This document shows positions 57,066-64,000 of a stretch of 64,000 nucleotides of DNA, piece by piece. Every line of letters starts with the position of its first letter. Positions within the stretch are counted from its first letter, which is position 1. The notes below the pieces were generated by a model. The model had not been told where the DNA came from. It searched no databases and saw nothing but the letters and a program-made list of their open reading frames with translations. Position numbers and translations under genes: made by a program. The stretch comes from Thiomicrospira sp. ALE5. Lineage in GTDB: Bacteria > Pseudomonadota > Gammaproteobacteria > Thiomicrospirales > Thiomicrospiraceae. The DNA lies in the NCBI RefSeq assembly GCF_900112445.1, contig NZ_FOYY01000003.1, forward strand, positions 879,960 to 943,959. The letters are read 5' to 3'.

Positions 57066-59486
57066 TTAGGTGCTCGCTTGCTCGGCGGCTAAAATTTTCG
57101 GCAAGCTCGTTAACACCGAGTCTGGGTTTAAACTCATCGAACTCACCCCTAGCTGCACTAAAAACTCAGCCATCTCTGGATAATCAGATGGCGCTTGACC
57201 ACAAATACCAATGGGTTTACCCAAGGTTTGCGCTTGCTCAATCGCCATCTGCAACATCTTTTTCACGCCTGGGTCTCGTTCATCATAAGAGGCGGCCACC
57301 TTAGCTGAATCGCGATCCACCCCTAACACCAGTTGCGTTAAGTCATTACTGCCAATCGAAAAACCATCAAAATACTCGGCGAAGTCTGACATCATCAAGA
57401 CATTATTAGGGATTTCACACATCATGTAGATTTTTAACCCCTGATCGCCAGATCGAATGCCTAATTGATTCAGCAAGCTCACCACCGCCTGCGCTTCATT
57501 CACACGGCGACAAAATGGCACCATCACATTGACATTGGTCAGCCCCATTTTTTCTCGCACCTGTTTAATGGCTTGGCACTCCAGCGCAAAACTCGGTGCA
57601 AAATCAGCATCAATGTAACGCGCCGCACCCCGATAACCGATCATCGGATTCTCTTCCTCTGGTTCATACAGGCTGCCACCTAATAAATTGGCATATTCAT
57701 TGGATTTAAAATCCGAAAAACGGACCAACACGGGTTTGGGATAAAAGGCCGCCGCTAAGGTAGCAATCCCTTCCGCTAAGGATTGCACATAATAAGCTTG
57801 CGGTGATTCATAACCCCTAATACGCTCGCCAATAGCGGTTTTTAAGGGCTGATCACTCAACTGCTCAAAGTCCAATAGCGCCTGTGGATGAACACCTATC
57901 GCATTAATGATAAACTCCATTCTGGCTAAACCTACGCCAGCTACCGGCAAATGCGCATAGGCAAAAGCCAATTCAGGATTGCCAAGATTCAGCATAATCG
58001 GAGTGGCAGGCAGCGGCAGGTCACTCAAGTCGGTTTCTGTGATGTCAATATCAAGCAGTCCTGGATAAATCTTGCCCTGCTCGCCTTCGGCACAACTCAC
58101 CGTTACATCCATACCGCTGGTGAGATGTTCCGTGGCATGCTCACATCCCACCACAGCAGGAATCCCTAGCTCACGCGCAATAATCGCGGCATGACAGGTG
58201 CGCCCGCCCCGATTGGTGACAATCGCACCGGCCATTTTCATAATCGGCTCCCAATCAGGGTTAGTGGTATCGCTCACCAAAATTTCACCGCGTTTAAAAC
58301 TCGATAACTCAGACAGGTCTTTAATCACTCGCACCTGGCCTTGACCAATCTTACCGCCGACAGCTCGCCCAACCACCAACGGCGCACAGGCTGGAGGCGT
58401 CGCTAAACGATAGTCTCGCTGAATCGCTTTATTTTTTTGCGAAATAACCGTTTCTGGGCGCGCTTGAACAATAAATAATTCGCCGGTTAAACCATCTTTA
58501 GCCCACTCTATATCCATCGGCTTGGTGTAACCGGCTTGCGCCGAATAATGTTGCTCAATAATCATCGCATAGCGTGCCAGCGTCACCGCATCGGTATCAC
58601 TCAAACAGAACACCTCGCGTTCAGCACGCGAGGTAGGCACATTTCGCACGGGTGACTTGGCTGCGGCTGAGGCTGCGGCATACACCATCTTAATCTTTTT
58701 GGCACCCTTATGGCGTTTGAGTACCTGCTCAAACCCTTGTGCTAAAGTTGGTTTATGCACATAAAACTCATCCGGATCAACCGCTCCTTGCACGACATTT
58801 TCACCCAACCCCCAGGCGGCGGTAATAAACACCACCTGATCAAACCCGGTTTCTGTATCTAAGGTAAACATCACCCCAGATGAAGCTAAGTCACTCCGCA
58901 CCATGCGCTGCACGCCAATCGATAAGGCCACCTGATCATGATCAAAGCCTTTATCAATACGATAGTGAATTGCACGATCCGTGTATAAACTCGCAAAACA
59001 ACGTTTGCAGGCTTCTAACAAGTCGGCTTCACCTTGAATATTAAGATAGGTATCTTGCTGACCGGCAAAACTGGCATTCGGCAAATCTTCTGCCGTCGCG
59101 GAGCTACGCACCGCTAAACTCAATTGGTCACCTAAACCCGACTCGGCTTGCAAACGCCCATAGGCTTGATGCAACTGGCTAATCATCTCCGCTGGCCACT
59201 TGGCATCATAAATCCAGCCTCTAACCCGCTTTGCGCGTGTGGCTAAATCATCCTTATCATCGGGGTTAAGTGCTTGCATTTCAGCCGAGATTTTTCCAGT
59301 CAGCTTGTTGGCCGATAGCAACTCGCGATAGGCCTCTGCCGTCACCGCGAATCCCTCTGGCACCGGCACACCTTGACTGGCTAAAGCCTGCACCATTTCG
59401 CCCAGTGACGCATTTTTGCCCCCCACCAGCGGCAAGTCATCTAAAGTCAACTCATTAAAAAACCGAATGTAACTTACCACAATCAT
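57066..59486 (-). CDS. ppsA: Phosphoenolpyruvate synthase
   Basis: Converts pyruvate and ATP to PEP, AMP and phosphate, the entry to gluconeogenesis. The 806 residues match E. coli PpsA (792). The N-terminal ATP-grasp part has LVGGKNASLGEMVQAL and LAVRSSATAEDLPNASFAGQ. The phosphohistidine domain has TNRGGRTCHAAIIARELG with the catalytic His. The C-terminal PEP/pyruvate TIM barrel has FSIGSNDLTQLVLGVDRDS and a late GICGQAPSD with the active-site Cys. The ATG overlaps the stop of the upstream channel gene by one base (TAATG), with GGAG correctly spaced. It fits an autotroph that makes sugars from C3 units. Confidence 0.97.
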   Translation of the reverse strand: MIVVSYIRFFNELTLDDLPLVGGKNASLGEMVQALASQGVPVPEGFAVTAEAYRELLSANKLTGKISAEMQALNPDDKDDLATRAKRVRGWIYDAKWPAEMISQLHQAYGRLQAESGLGDQLSLAVRSSATAEDLPNASFAGQQDTYLNIQGEADLLEACKRCFASLYTDRAIHYRIDKGFDHDQVALSIGVQRMVRSDLASSGVMFTLDTETGFDQVVFITAAWGLGENVVQGAVDPDEFYVHKPTLAQGFEQVLKRHKGAKKIKMVYAAASAAAKSPVRNVPTSRAEREVFCLSDTDAVTLARYAMIIEQHYSAQAGYTKPMDIEWAKDGLTGELFIVQARPETVISQKNKAIQRDYRLATPPACAPLVVGRAVGGKIGQGQVRVIKDLSELSSFKRGEILVSDTTNPDWEPIMKMAGAIVTNRGGRTCHAAIIARELGIPAVVGCEHATEHLTSGMDVTVSCAEGEQGKIYPGLLDIDITETDLSDLPLPATPIMLNLGNPELAFAYAHLPVAGVGLARMEFIINAIGVHPQALLDFEQLSDQPLKTAIGERIRGYESPQAYYVQSLAEGIATLAAAFYPKPVLVRFSDFKSNEYANLLGGSLYEPEEENPMIGYRGAARYIDADFAPSFALECQAIKQVREKMGLTNVNVMVPFCRRVNEAQAVVSLLNQLGIRSGDQGLKIYMMCEIPNNVLMMSDFAEYFDGFSIGSNDLTQLVLGVDRDSAKVAASYDERDPGVKKMLQMAIEQAQTLGKPIGICGQAPSDYPEMAEFLVQLGVSSMSLNPDSVLTSLPKILAAEQAST

Positions 59487-60715
59487 TATTCTCCGAAACT
59501 CGTTTTATCCACATCATATTCATTACGACGACTGCCAACCCGTTGGAAAGCCTGTAAATCGAACAAAGGCAAAGTAGCTAATAAATTATCGAAAATGTCC
59601 GACTGGATTCGCTCATAATTGGCCCAGTCTTTATCCGCGCTAAAACAATAAATTTCAATCGGTAACCCTACCTCACTGGGCTGAAGTTGTCGCACCATCA
59701 CCATTAGGTTTTGATTGATCAAAGGGTGTTTACGCAACTGCCATTCAACATAGGCTCGAAATAATGCGGTATTGGTTAGATCGGGTTGTTCAAGATTCAC
59801 CAATTTTTGCTCGCCAAAAAAGTCCGCCAGCATAGGTGCTTGTTTAATTTTAGCCAGCTCATCCGCATCAACAAAGCGAATAGACAGAATATCAATTAAT
59901 ATCGCCCGCATAATACGACGACCACCGGACTCCTGCATGGCACGCCAGTTTTTAAACGAATCCGAGATCAGTGCATAAGTTGGCAAGGTGGTGACCGTAT
60001 TATCGAAGTTGCGTACTTTTACTGTAGTCAGCGCCAGCTCAATCACACTGCCATTGGCACCATACTTAGGCATTTCAATCCAGTCTCCTCGTGCTACCAT
60101 TCGATTAACGGCAATCTGAATACTGGCCACAAAGCCCAATAAGGCATCACGAAACACCAACAGCAATATTGCAGTAAGTGCCCCTAAGCCACTTAGTAAA
60201 TAGGCCGGCGAGGTCCCCATGAGTAAACTCACCGCCATAATCGCCAGCACGATAAAAATCACCAGCTTAGTTAACTGGGAAATAACTTTAAACGGAATAT
60301 TAGAATCTTGATGACGTGCCGCTAGCATAGCTTGAATGACGTCGGCCAGCGCCGCAAACGTTAATGCAATGAATACGTATAAATAGAGCCAAGTCAAGGT
60401 GTGCACCAGGCTTTCCCACCAAGGCCAACTACCAAAGAAAAAAGGGACCAAGCCAACCAACAGGATGGCGGGGATGAGATGTGCGATATGACTGGCCAAA
60501 GCAGGACGCTGTGCTGAGGTCACATCAAGCGTATCACCTTCAAACCAATCAATAAGTCGATTCACCCAAGGGCGTACTAATTGCCTTGATAGATAAAAGC
60601 TCACACTTACGAACAATAAAACCGTCGCAATACTGGTAAAAGCCACCAATATACTTAATAACATTGGATAGACTATCCAGTGTCCGAACAATGCTGATAA
60701 CCAATCAACTAACAT
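59486..60715 (-). CDS. YbdG-like MscS-family mechanosensitive channel
   Basis: Small-conductance mechanosensitive channel of 409 residues, close to E. coli YbdG (415) in layout. About five membrane helices are visible. The pore-lining helix (LGALTAILLLVFRDALLGFVAS) is followed by the MscS beta domain (VARGDWIEMPKYGANGSVIE, then TVKVRNFDNTVTTLPTYALI). Such channels protect from hypo-osmotic shock. It is coupled to ppsA (TAATG), which I think is positional rather than functional. Confidence 0.92.
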   Translation of the reverse strand: MLVDWLSALFGHWIVYPMLLSILVAFTSIATVLLFVSVSFYLSRQLVRPWVNRLIDWFEGDTLDVTSAQRPALASHIAHLIPAILLVGLVPFFFGSWPWWESLVHTLTWLYLYVFIALTFAALADVIQAMLAARHQDSNIPFKVISQLTKLVIFIVLAIMAVSLLMGTSPAYLLSGLGALTAILLLVFRDALLGFVASIQIAVNRMVARGDWIEMPKYGANGSVIELALTTVKVRNFDNTVTTLPTYALISDSFKNWRAMQESGGRRIMRAILIDILSIRFVDADELAKIKQAPMLADFFGEQKLVNLEQPDLTNTALFRAYVEWQLRKHPLINQNLMVMVRQLQPSEVGLPIEIYCFSADKDWANYERIQSDIFDNLLATLPLFDLQAFQRVGSRRNEYDVDKTSFGE

Positions 60716-60762
60716 AATGCCTCATAGCGTTTAATTTTGTGTCATCAGCCTATCAAGAATGA

Positions 60763-61395
60763 TTAAAAGTTCAAGCTTTTTAATTGGGTTAAATAATGAT
60801 GGCCTTCTCGGCGCAACCAGCAGGCCTGCTGCTGATAATCAGGATAATAGCATTCAACCAACTGCCAAAACGCTTTACTGTGGTTAAAGTGAACGAGGTG
60901 GGCTAGTTCATGCACCATCACATAATCAATAACTGCGTCCGGGCAGGCGATTAATGCCCAATTAAGCTGCAACTCTTGGCGACGGTTACAACTCCCCCAA
61001 CGCCCTCTGTAAAAACGAATCTTCAATCCTTGTGGTTGTTTAGGCATAATATCGGCCCAATGGGCTAAGCGATACGGTAAATAAGTACCGGCTTGCTCGA
61101 GGTACCAGCGCTTGAGGGATGTGAGCGAATCTTGCGGCGTAATAATTCGCCCTAAATTGCGATAGGGCCAAAGTTGATTAGGTTTTAGATTAAGGGGAAC
61201 CGGAAGTTGTTTAAGTTGGTTACGCCACCAGGCCTGGTGGTCAGTTATAAATTGCACTAGCCATGCGTCAGAGACGCCAAAGGGTGCTAAACACCAACAC
61301 CCCTGCCCATCAACGCGCAATGCCACCCGTTTGCGCCGACGGTCGCGCTTTAAAATCCAATTTTGCCCTGCAACTGATAATAATCGCTGCGACAT
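60763..61395 (-). CDS. YgjP-like zinc metallopeptidase (DUF45)
   Basis: Protein of 210 residues of the YgjP/WLM-like family. The zinc motif is VMVHELAHLVHFNHSKAFW (HExxH, with a third His in FNHS). The RGRWGSCNRRQELQLNWAL segment just before it is typical of YgjP/SprT-related peptidases. The N-terminal half is a beta-rich domain (KRDRRRKRVALRVDGQG). Function is unknown; YgjP-type genes are often next to restriction or DNA-repair genes, but not here. Two CAGGCCTG copies are at 60831 and 61229. Confidence 0.9.
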   Translation of the reverse strand: MSQRLLSVAGQNWILKRDRRRKRVALRVDGQGCWCLAPFGVSDAWLVQFITDHQAWWRNQLKQLPVPLNLKPNQLWPYRNLGRIITPQDSLTSLKRWYLEQAGTYLPYRLAHWADIMPKQPQGLKIRFYRGRWGSCNRRQELQLNWALIACPDAVIDYVMVHELAHLVHFNHSKAFWQLVECYYPDYQQQACWLRREGHHYLTQLKSLNF

Positions 61396-61400
61396 TAAAA

Positions 61401-61919
61401 CTAGCTAGCGCCTTGCTGCAGTGCGTTTAAATCACGCAATACCTCGGCGACGTGCGCTTCTGGGTCAACACCCTTGTAAACCTTGGCAATCCGACCATTG
61501 GGATCAACAATGAAACTGTTTCGACGCGCAAAACGCAACGGCCCTAACTGCCATAATGAATTATATTGCTTAGCCACCTCGCCACGCTCATCGGACAACA
61601 AACTAAACGGCAACTGGTATTTTTCGGCAAAGGCTGCATGACTGGCTACATTGTCTACACTGACACCGAAAACCGTGGCCTGCTTAGCGATGATGGCATT
61701 AATGTTATCTCTAAAACTACAAGCTTCAGTCGTGCAACCTGGCGTATCGTTTTTAGGATAAAAATACACCACTACCCATTGCCCACGGTAATTGGCTAAG
61801 GATTCAATTTGCTGATGCTGATTCATTAAACTAAAATCAGGTGCCATATCACCTGGCTCGAGTGCCAAAGCAGAAGATACTGGCAAAAACAGCATAAAAA
61901 TATTTCGTAACCACTTCAT
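61401..61919 (-). CDS. Exported PrxQ/Bcp-type peroxiredoxin
   Basis: Thiol peroxidase of about 172 residues that reduces peroxides. The peroxidatic Cys is in NDTPGCTTEACSFRD, and a second Cys five residues later (EAC) is in the place of the resolving Cys of PrxQ enzymes. The frame opens at a TTG at 61937, but the ATG at 61919 has GGAG at a suitable distance and starts a signal peptide (MKWLRNIFMLFLPVSSALA, then LEPGD). Export to the periplasm is therefore likely, unlike cytosolic E. coli Bcp. It starts 263 bp from the divergent HU gene. Confidence 0.92.
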   Translation of the reverse strand: MKWLRNIFMLFLPVSSALALEPGDMAPDFSLMNQHQQIESLANYRGQWVVVYFYPKNDTPGCTTEACSFRDNINAIIAKQATVFGVSVDNVASHAAFAEKYQLPFSLLSDERGEVAKQYNSLWQLGPLRFARRNSFIVDPNGRIAKVYKGVDPEAHVAEVLRDLNALQQGAS

Positions 61920-62182
61920 AACACTGCTCCATGACAACTTGGGCTATTAAATTGTTAATTTAGCCATAAACAATCAATAAATGTTGCAGTCTTTGCGATT
62001 TTTACCTAATATTCATTTAGGCCATTAAATTTCTGGACTTTTCTGCATCGAAAGACTTGCAGCCAGCGCTTAAGTAAAATATCCTTGATTGGCCATAAAT
62101 TTTACGTGCAACATTTAATTAAAGATTCGAATTCTTTTTTCATTCTTTTAAAACATCAATCATGCATAACGGGAGTTTATTC

Positions 62183-62455
62183 ATGTCTAAAGAAGCATTA
62201 GTCGAACAGATCGTCGCTAACACAGGTCTTTCTAAAAAAGATGCCACCACTGCAATTGGTCAGGTTACTCAAGCAGTAACAGACTTAATGGTAAAAGGCC
62301 AAGATGTTAGTTTAATTGGCTTTGGCAAATTTAGTGTCAAAGATGTACCTGCTCGTACAGGACGCAACCCTTCTACCGGTGCAGAAATTCAAATTGCAGC
62401 CCGCAAACAAGTCAAATTTACGCCAGGTAAAGGTCTTAAGGATTCAGTTAATTGA
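62183..62455 (+). CDS. hup: HU-family DNA-binding protein
   Basis: Histone-like nucleoid protein of 90 residues. The frame opens at 62162, but the ATG at 62183, with GGGAG 7 bp before it, gives the standard start MSKEALVEQIVANTGLSKKD. The core GFGKFSVKDVPARTGRNPST and the C-terminal KFTPGKGLKDSVN are HU hallmarks; the arm carries the RTGRNP DNA-intercalating proline. It stands alone, between the peroxiredoxin gene and a chemoreceptor gene. IHF is less likely, judging by the arm and start sequence. Confidence 0.96.
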   Translation: MSKEALVEQIVANTGLSKKDATTAIGQVTQAVTDLMVKGQDVSLIGFGKFSVKDVPARTGRNPSTGAEIQIAARKQVKFTPGKGLKDSVN

Positions 62456-62476
62456 TTAACTAATCACTTAAGTTAA

Positions 62477-62502
62477 CAAAAAGGGGCAATTGCCCCTTTT
62501 TT
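62477..62502. terminator. Bidirectional terminator between hup and the chemoreceptor gene
   Basis: A perfect 22-bp palindrome, half site AAAAGGGGCAA (62479-62500), with A and T runs at its ends; serves both convergent genes. Confidence 0.9.
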
Positions 62503-62524
62503 ATTGTCATTATTATTTGCCAAG

Positions 62525-64000
62525 TTAGAACTCAGCCCACTCATCCCCTTCGGACGCACGTGATAGCGTTTTTGGTAAGGCAGCTTGGGTTGATTTTTTA
62601 TTAGCGAGCGCGGATTTAGCGGGCTGTGGCGTTTTTACGGATAGTGCCCGTGTCTGACTCCCTGTTTTAAAATAAGCCATGGTGTTGCGCAAACTACTTG
62701 ATTCACTGTCAAGCGAGATGGCCGCTGCAGTTGTCTCTTCAACCAGAGCAGCATTTTGCTGAGTAACACTATCTATCTGGGTGATCGCTTCGTTCACCTG
62801 CGCGACCCCCAAGCTCTGCTCTGCTGAGGCATCAGCAATTTGCTGTATCATATCGGCCACTTCTTGAATTGAGTCGGTAATCTGATTTAAATAATCACCC
62901 GACTTTTTGGCAAGATGCGTGCCTTTACTAACGCGTTCAACGCTAACGTCGATCAAACCACGAATTTCTTTCGATGCTTCAGCCGATTTTTGCGCCAAAT
63001 CACGTACTTCGCCGGCAACTACCGCAAAGCCTCGCCCATGCTCACCGGCTCGCGCTGCCTCTACTGCCGCGTTCAATGCTAATAGATTGGTCTGAAATGC
63101 AATACTATCAATTAACGAAATAATATCAGCAATTTTATGGCTCGACTCTTCAATCGCTTCCATGGCAGCCAGCGTTTGCGCCATAACCTGCGCGCCGTCA
63201 ATAGACTGAGACTTAACCTCGTGTGTTAACCCGGCGGCTTTTTGGGAGTTTTGACTGGTGTTTTCTATCGCCGAACTCATTTGATGCATCGTTGAACTTG
63301 TTTGCTGAAGTATAGCGGCTTGAGATTGCACTCTTTCAGACAAATCTGCCGAGCTCTCAGACACTTGCGAAGACGCATCACTGACCACTTGCGCCGCTTC
63401 AGTTGATGCACTAACAACCTCTTTTAATTTTTCGCCCGCATAGGTAATCGCATTTTTTAAATCATGAATCTGTCCCTTGTATACTCCGTCAGGTAATGTT
63501 TGCGTCAAATCACCATCTGCCTGCGCAGCAAGTACAGCATGAAGACCCATCATAACCTTATTCAACTGCATCAATGCACTGTTGATATTATCTTTCATGG
63601 TCTTCAAGACACCCTCCGCTTCTGCAGTCACTTGCGAATCAAAACGACCATTGCTCATATCATCCATAACACGCACGATGTCGTCAGTAATATTGGCCTC
63701 TTGGGTACGGTCTAACCACTCGACCACATACCCGCGTTTTTTTCCATCCTTGACAATCGGAACCACCGTTAAGCGTAGAACTAAGCCTGCAACACGTAAC
63801 TCACTTGTCCAAGGTTCTTGTATTTTTTCTAGCAATGCACGCTGATGGGCTGGATCTTGATGCAACATATCCATGTTCGAACCCACCACTTTAGAAGCAT
63901 TAAAATTTGGCAAGACTTGTTTGAGTTGTGCTTCATTACGCGTAAACATTTGATGAAGGGATTTGTTGATACTTTTAATAGTGAAATGTTGGTCAGCAAC
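62525..64000 (-). CDS. Methyl-accepting chemotaxis protein (5' part beyond window edge)
   Basis: The last 491 codons of a chemoreceptor; the minus-strand frame runs open to base 64000. The visible start lies in a PAS-like domain ([19 protein letters not shown], then [20 protein letters not shown]), so the sensor is probably cytoplasmic. A HAMP-like stretch follows, then the signalling hairpin ([20 protein letters not shown] and [20 protein letters not shown]). The C-terminus DEWAEF matches xWxxF, as in the chemoreceptor at 38-41 kb, suggesting CheR/CheB docking. The ligand is unknown. Confidence 0.93.
   Translation of the reverse strand, partial: VADQHFTIKSINKSLHQMFTRNEAQLKQVLPNFNASKVVGSNMDMLHQDPAHQRALLEKIQEPWTSELRVAGLVLRLTVVPIVKDGKKRGYVVEWLDRTQEANITDDIVRVMDDMSNGRFDSQVTAEAEGVLKTMKDNINSALMQLNKVMMGLHAVLAAQADGDLTQTLPDGVYKGQIHDLKNAITYAGEKLKEVVSASTEAAQVVSDASSQVSESSADLSERVQSQAAILQQTSSTMHQMSSAIENTSQNSQKAAGLTHEVKSQSIDGAQVMAQTLAAMEAIEESSHKIADIISLIDSIAFQTNLLALNAAVEAARAGEHGRGFAVVAGEVRDLAQKSAEASKEIRGLIDVSVERVSKGTHLAKKSGDYLNQITDSIQEVADMIQQIADASAEQSLGVAQVNEAITQIDSVTQQNAALVEETTAAAISLDSESSSLRNTMAYFKTGSQTRALSVKTPQPAKSALANKKSTQAALPKTLSRASEGDEWAEF

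Overview
The window looks like chromosomal DNA of a free-living, moderate-GC gammaproteobacterium. Gene content and order point to a Thiomicrospira/Hydrogenovibrio-like sulfur oxidiser (order Thiotrichales): the operons proC-yggT-metX-metW, yqgE-ruvX-pyrR-pyrB-pyrC' and miaB-ybeZ-ybeY-corC-lnt are gammaproteobacterial, while a PFK carrying the PPi-type lysine, PEP synthase, an Mqo close to the epsilonproteobacterial form and a FolE2-type GTP cyclohydrolase fit an autotroph of that group. The assignment is an inference from gene content. No rRNA, tRNA, CRISPR array, prophage or intact insertion sequence was seen.

Layout. 1-4.9 kb: 5'-part of a DUF2189 membrane protein, RNase D, PFK, an LPP20-type lipoprotein and an acidic membrane coiled-coil protein. 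5-9.2 kb: LppC-family protein and aminopeptidase N. 9.4-15.3 kb: catalase-peroxidase KatG with a strong terminator, then a DUF429-like protein, a hydrolase-like/TlpA fusion, DUF2237 and a Tas-type aldo/keto reductase. 15.5-19.9 kb: XRE regulator, a decayed Rpn/YhgA-like nuclease gene, Mqo, a CobW GTPase and FolE2. 19.9-27.8 kb: YidD, ProC, YggT, MetX, MetW, a PilZ protein, an unknown gene, RadC, ribosomal proteins L28 and L33, and NAD(P)HX repair. 27.8-31.3 kb: a three-gene cluster (circularly permuted ATP-grasp, alpha-E, COG4307 metallopeptidase) predicted to make or process a peptide-like product. 31.5-38.2 kb: glutathione synthetase, ApbE, YqgE, RuvX, PyrR, PyrB, a non-catalytic PyrC paralogue and an unknown gene. 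38.3-49.8 kb: a chemoreceptor and a complete phosphate operon (pstC-pstA-pstB-phoU-phoB-phoR-pstS) with recognisable Pho boxes. 50-57 kb: glnA with a sigma-54-type promoter, then the lnt-corC-ybeY-ybeZ-miaB group. 57-64 kb: PEP synthase, YbdG-like MscS channel, a YgjP-like metallopeptidase, a PrxQ peroxiredoxin, HU and the 3'-part of a second chemoreceptor.

The most unusual signal cuts across genes. The palindromic octamer CAGGCCTG occurs 32 times (about one expected by chance), nearly always as S-CAGGCCTG-S, always inside coding sequence, and unevenly spread. It writes recurring Gln-Ala-Trp and Gly-Leu words into unrelated proteins and resembles the HIP1 highly iterated palindrome of cyanobacteria. 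Other points worth checking are an Arg in place of the switch His of PstB, a mixed phosphoryl-donor signature in the PFK, a PilZ domain whose two c-di-GMP motifs are about 210 residues apart, and the ATP-grasp/alpha-E/metallopeptidase cluster.
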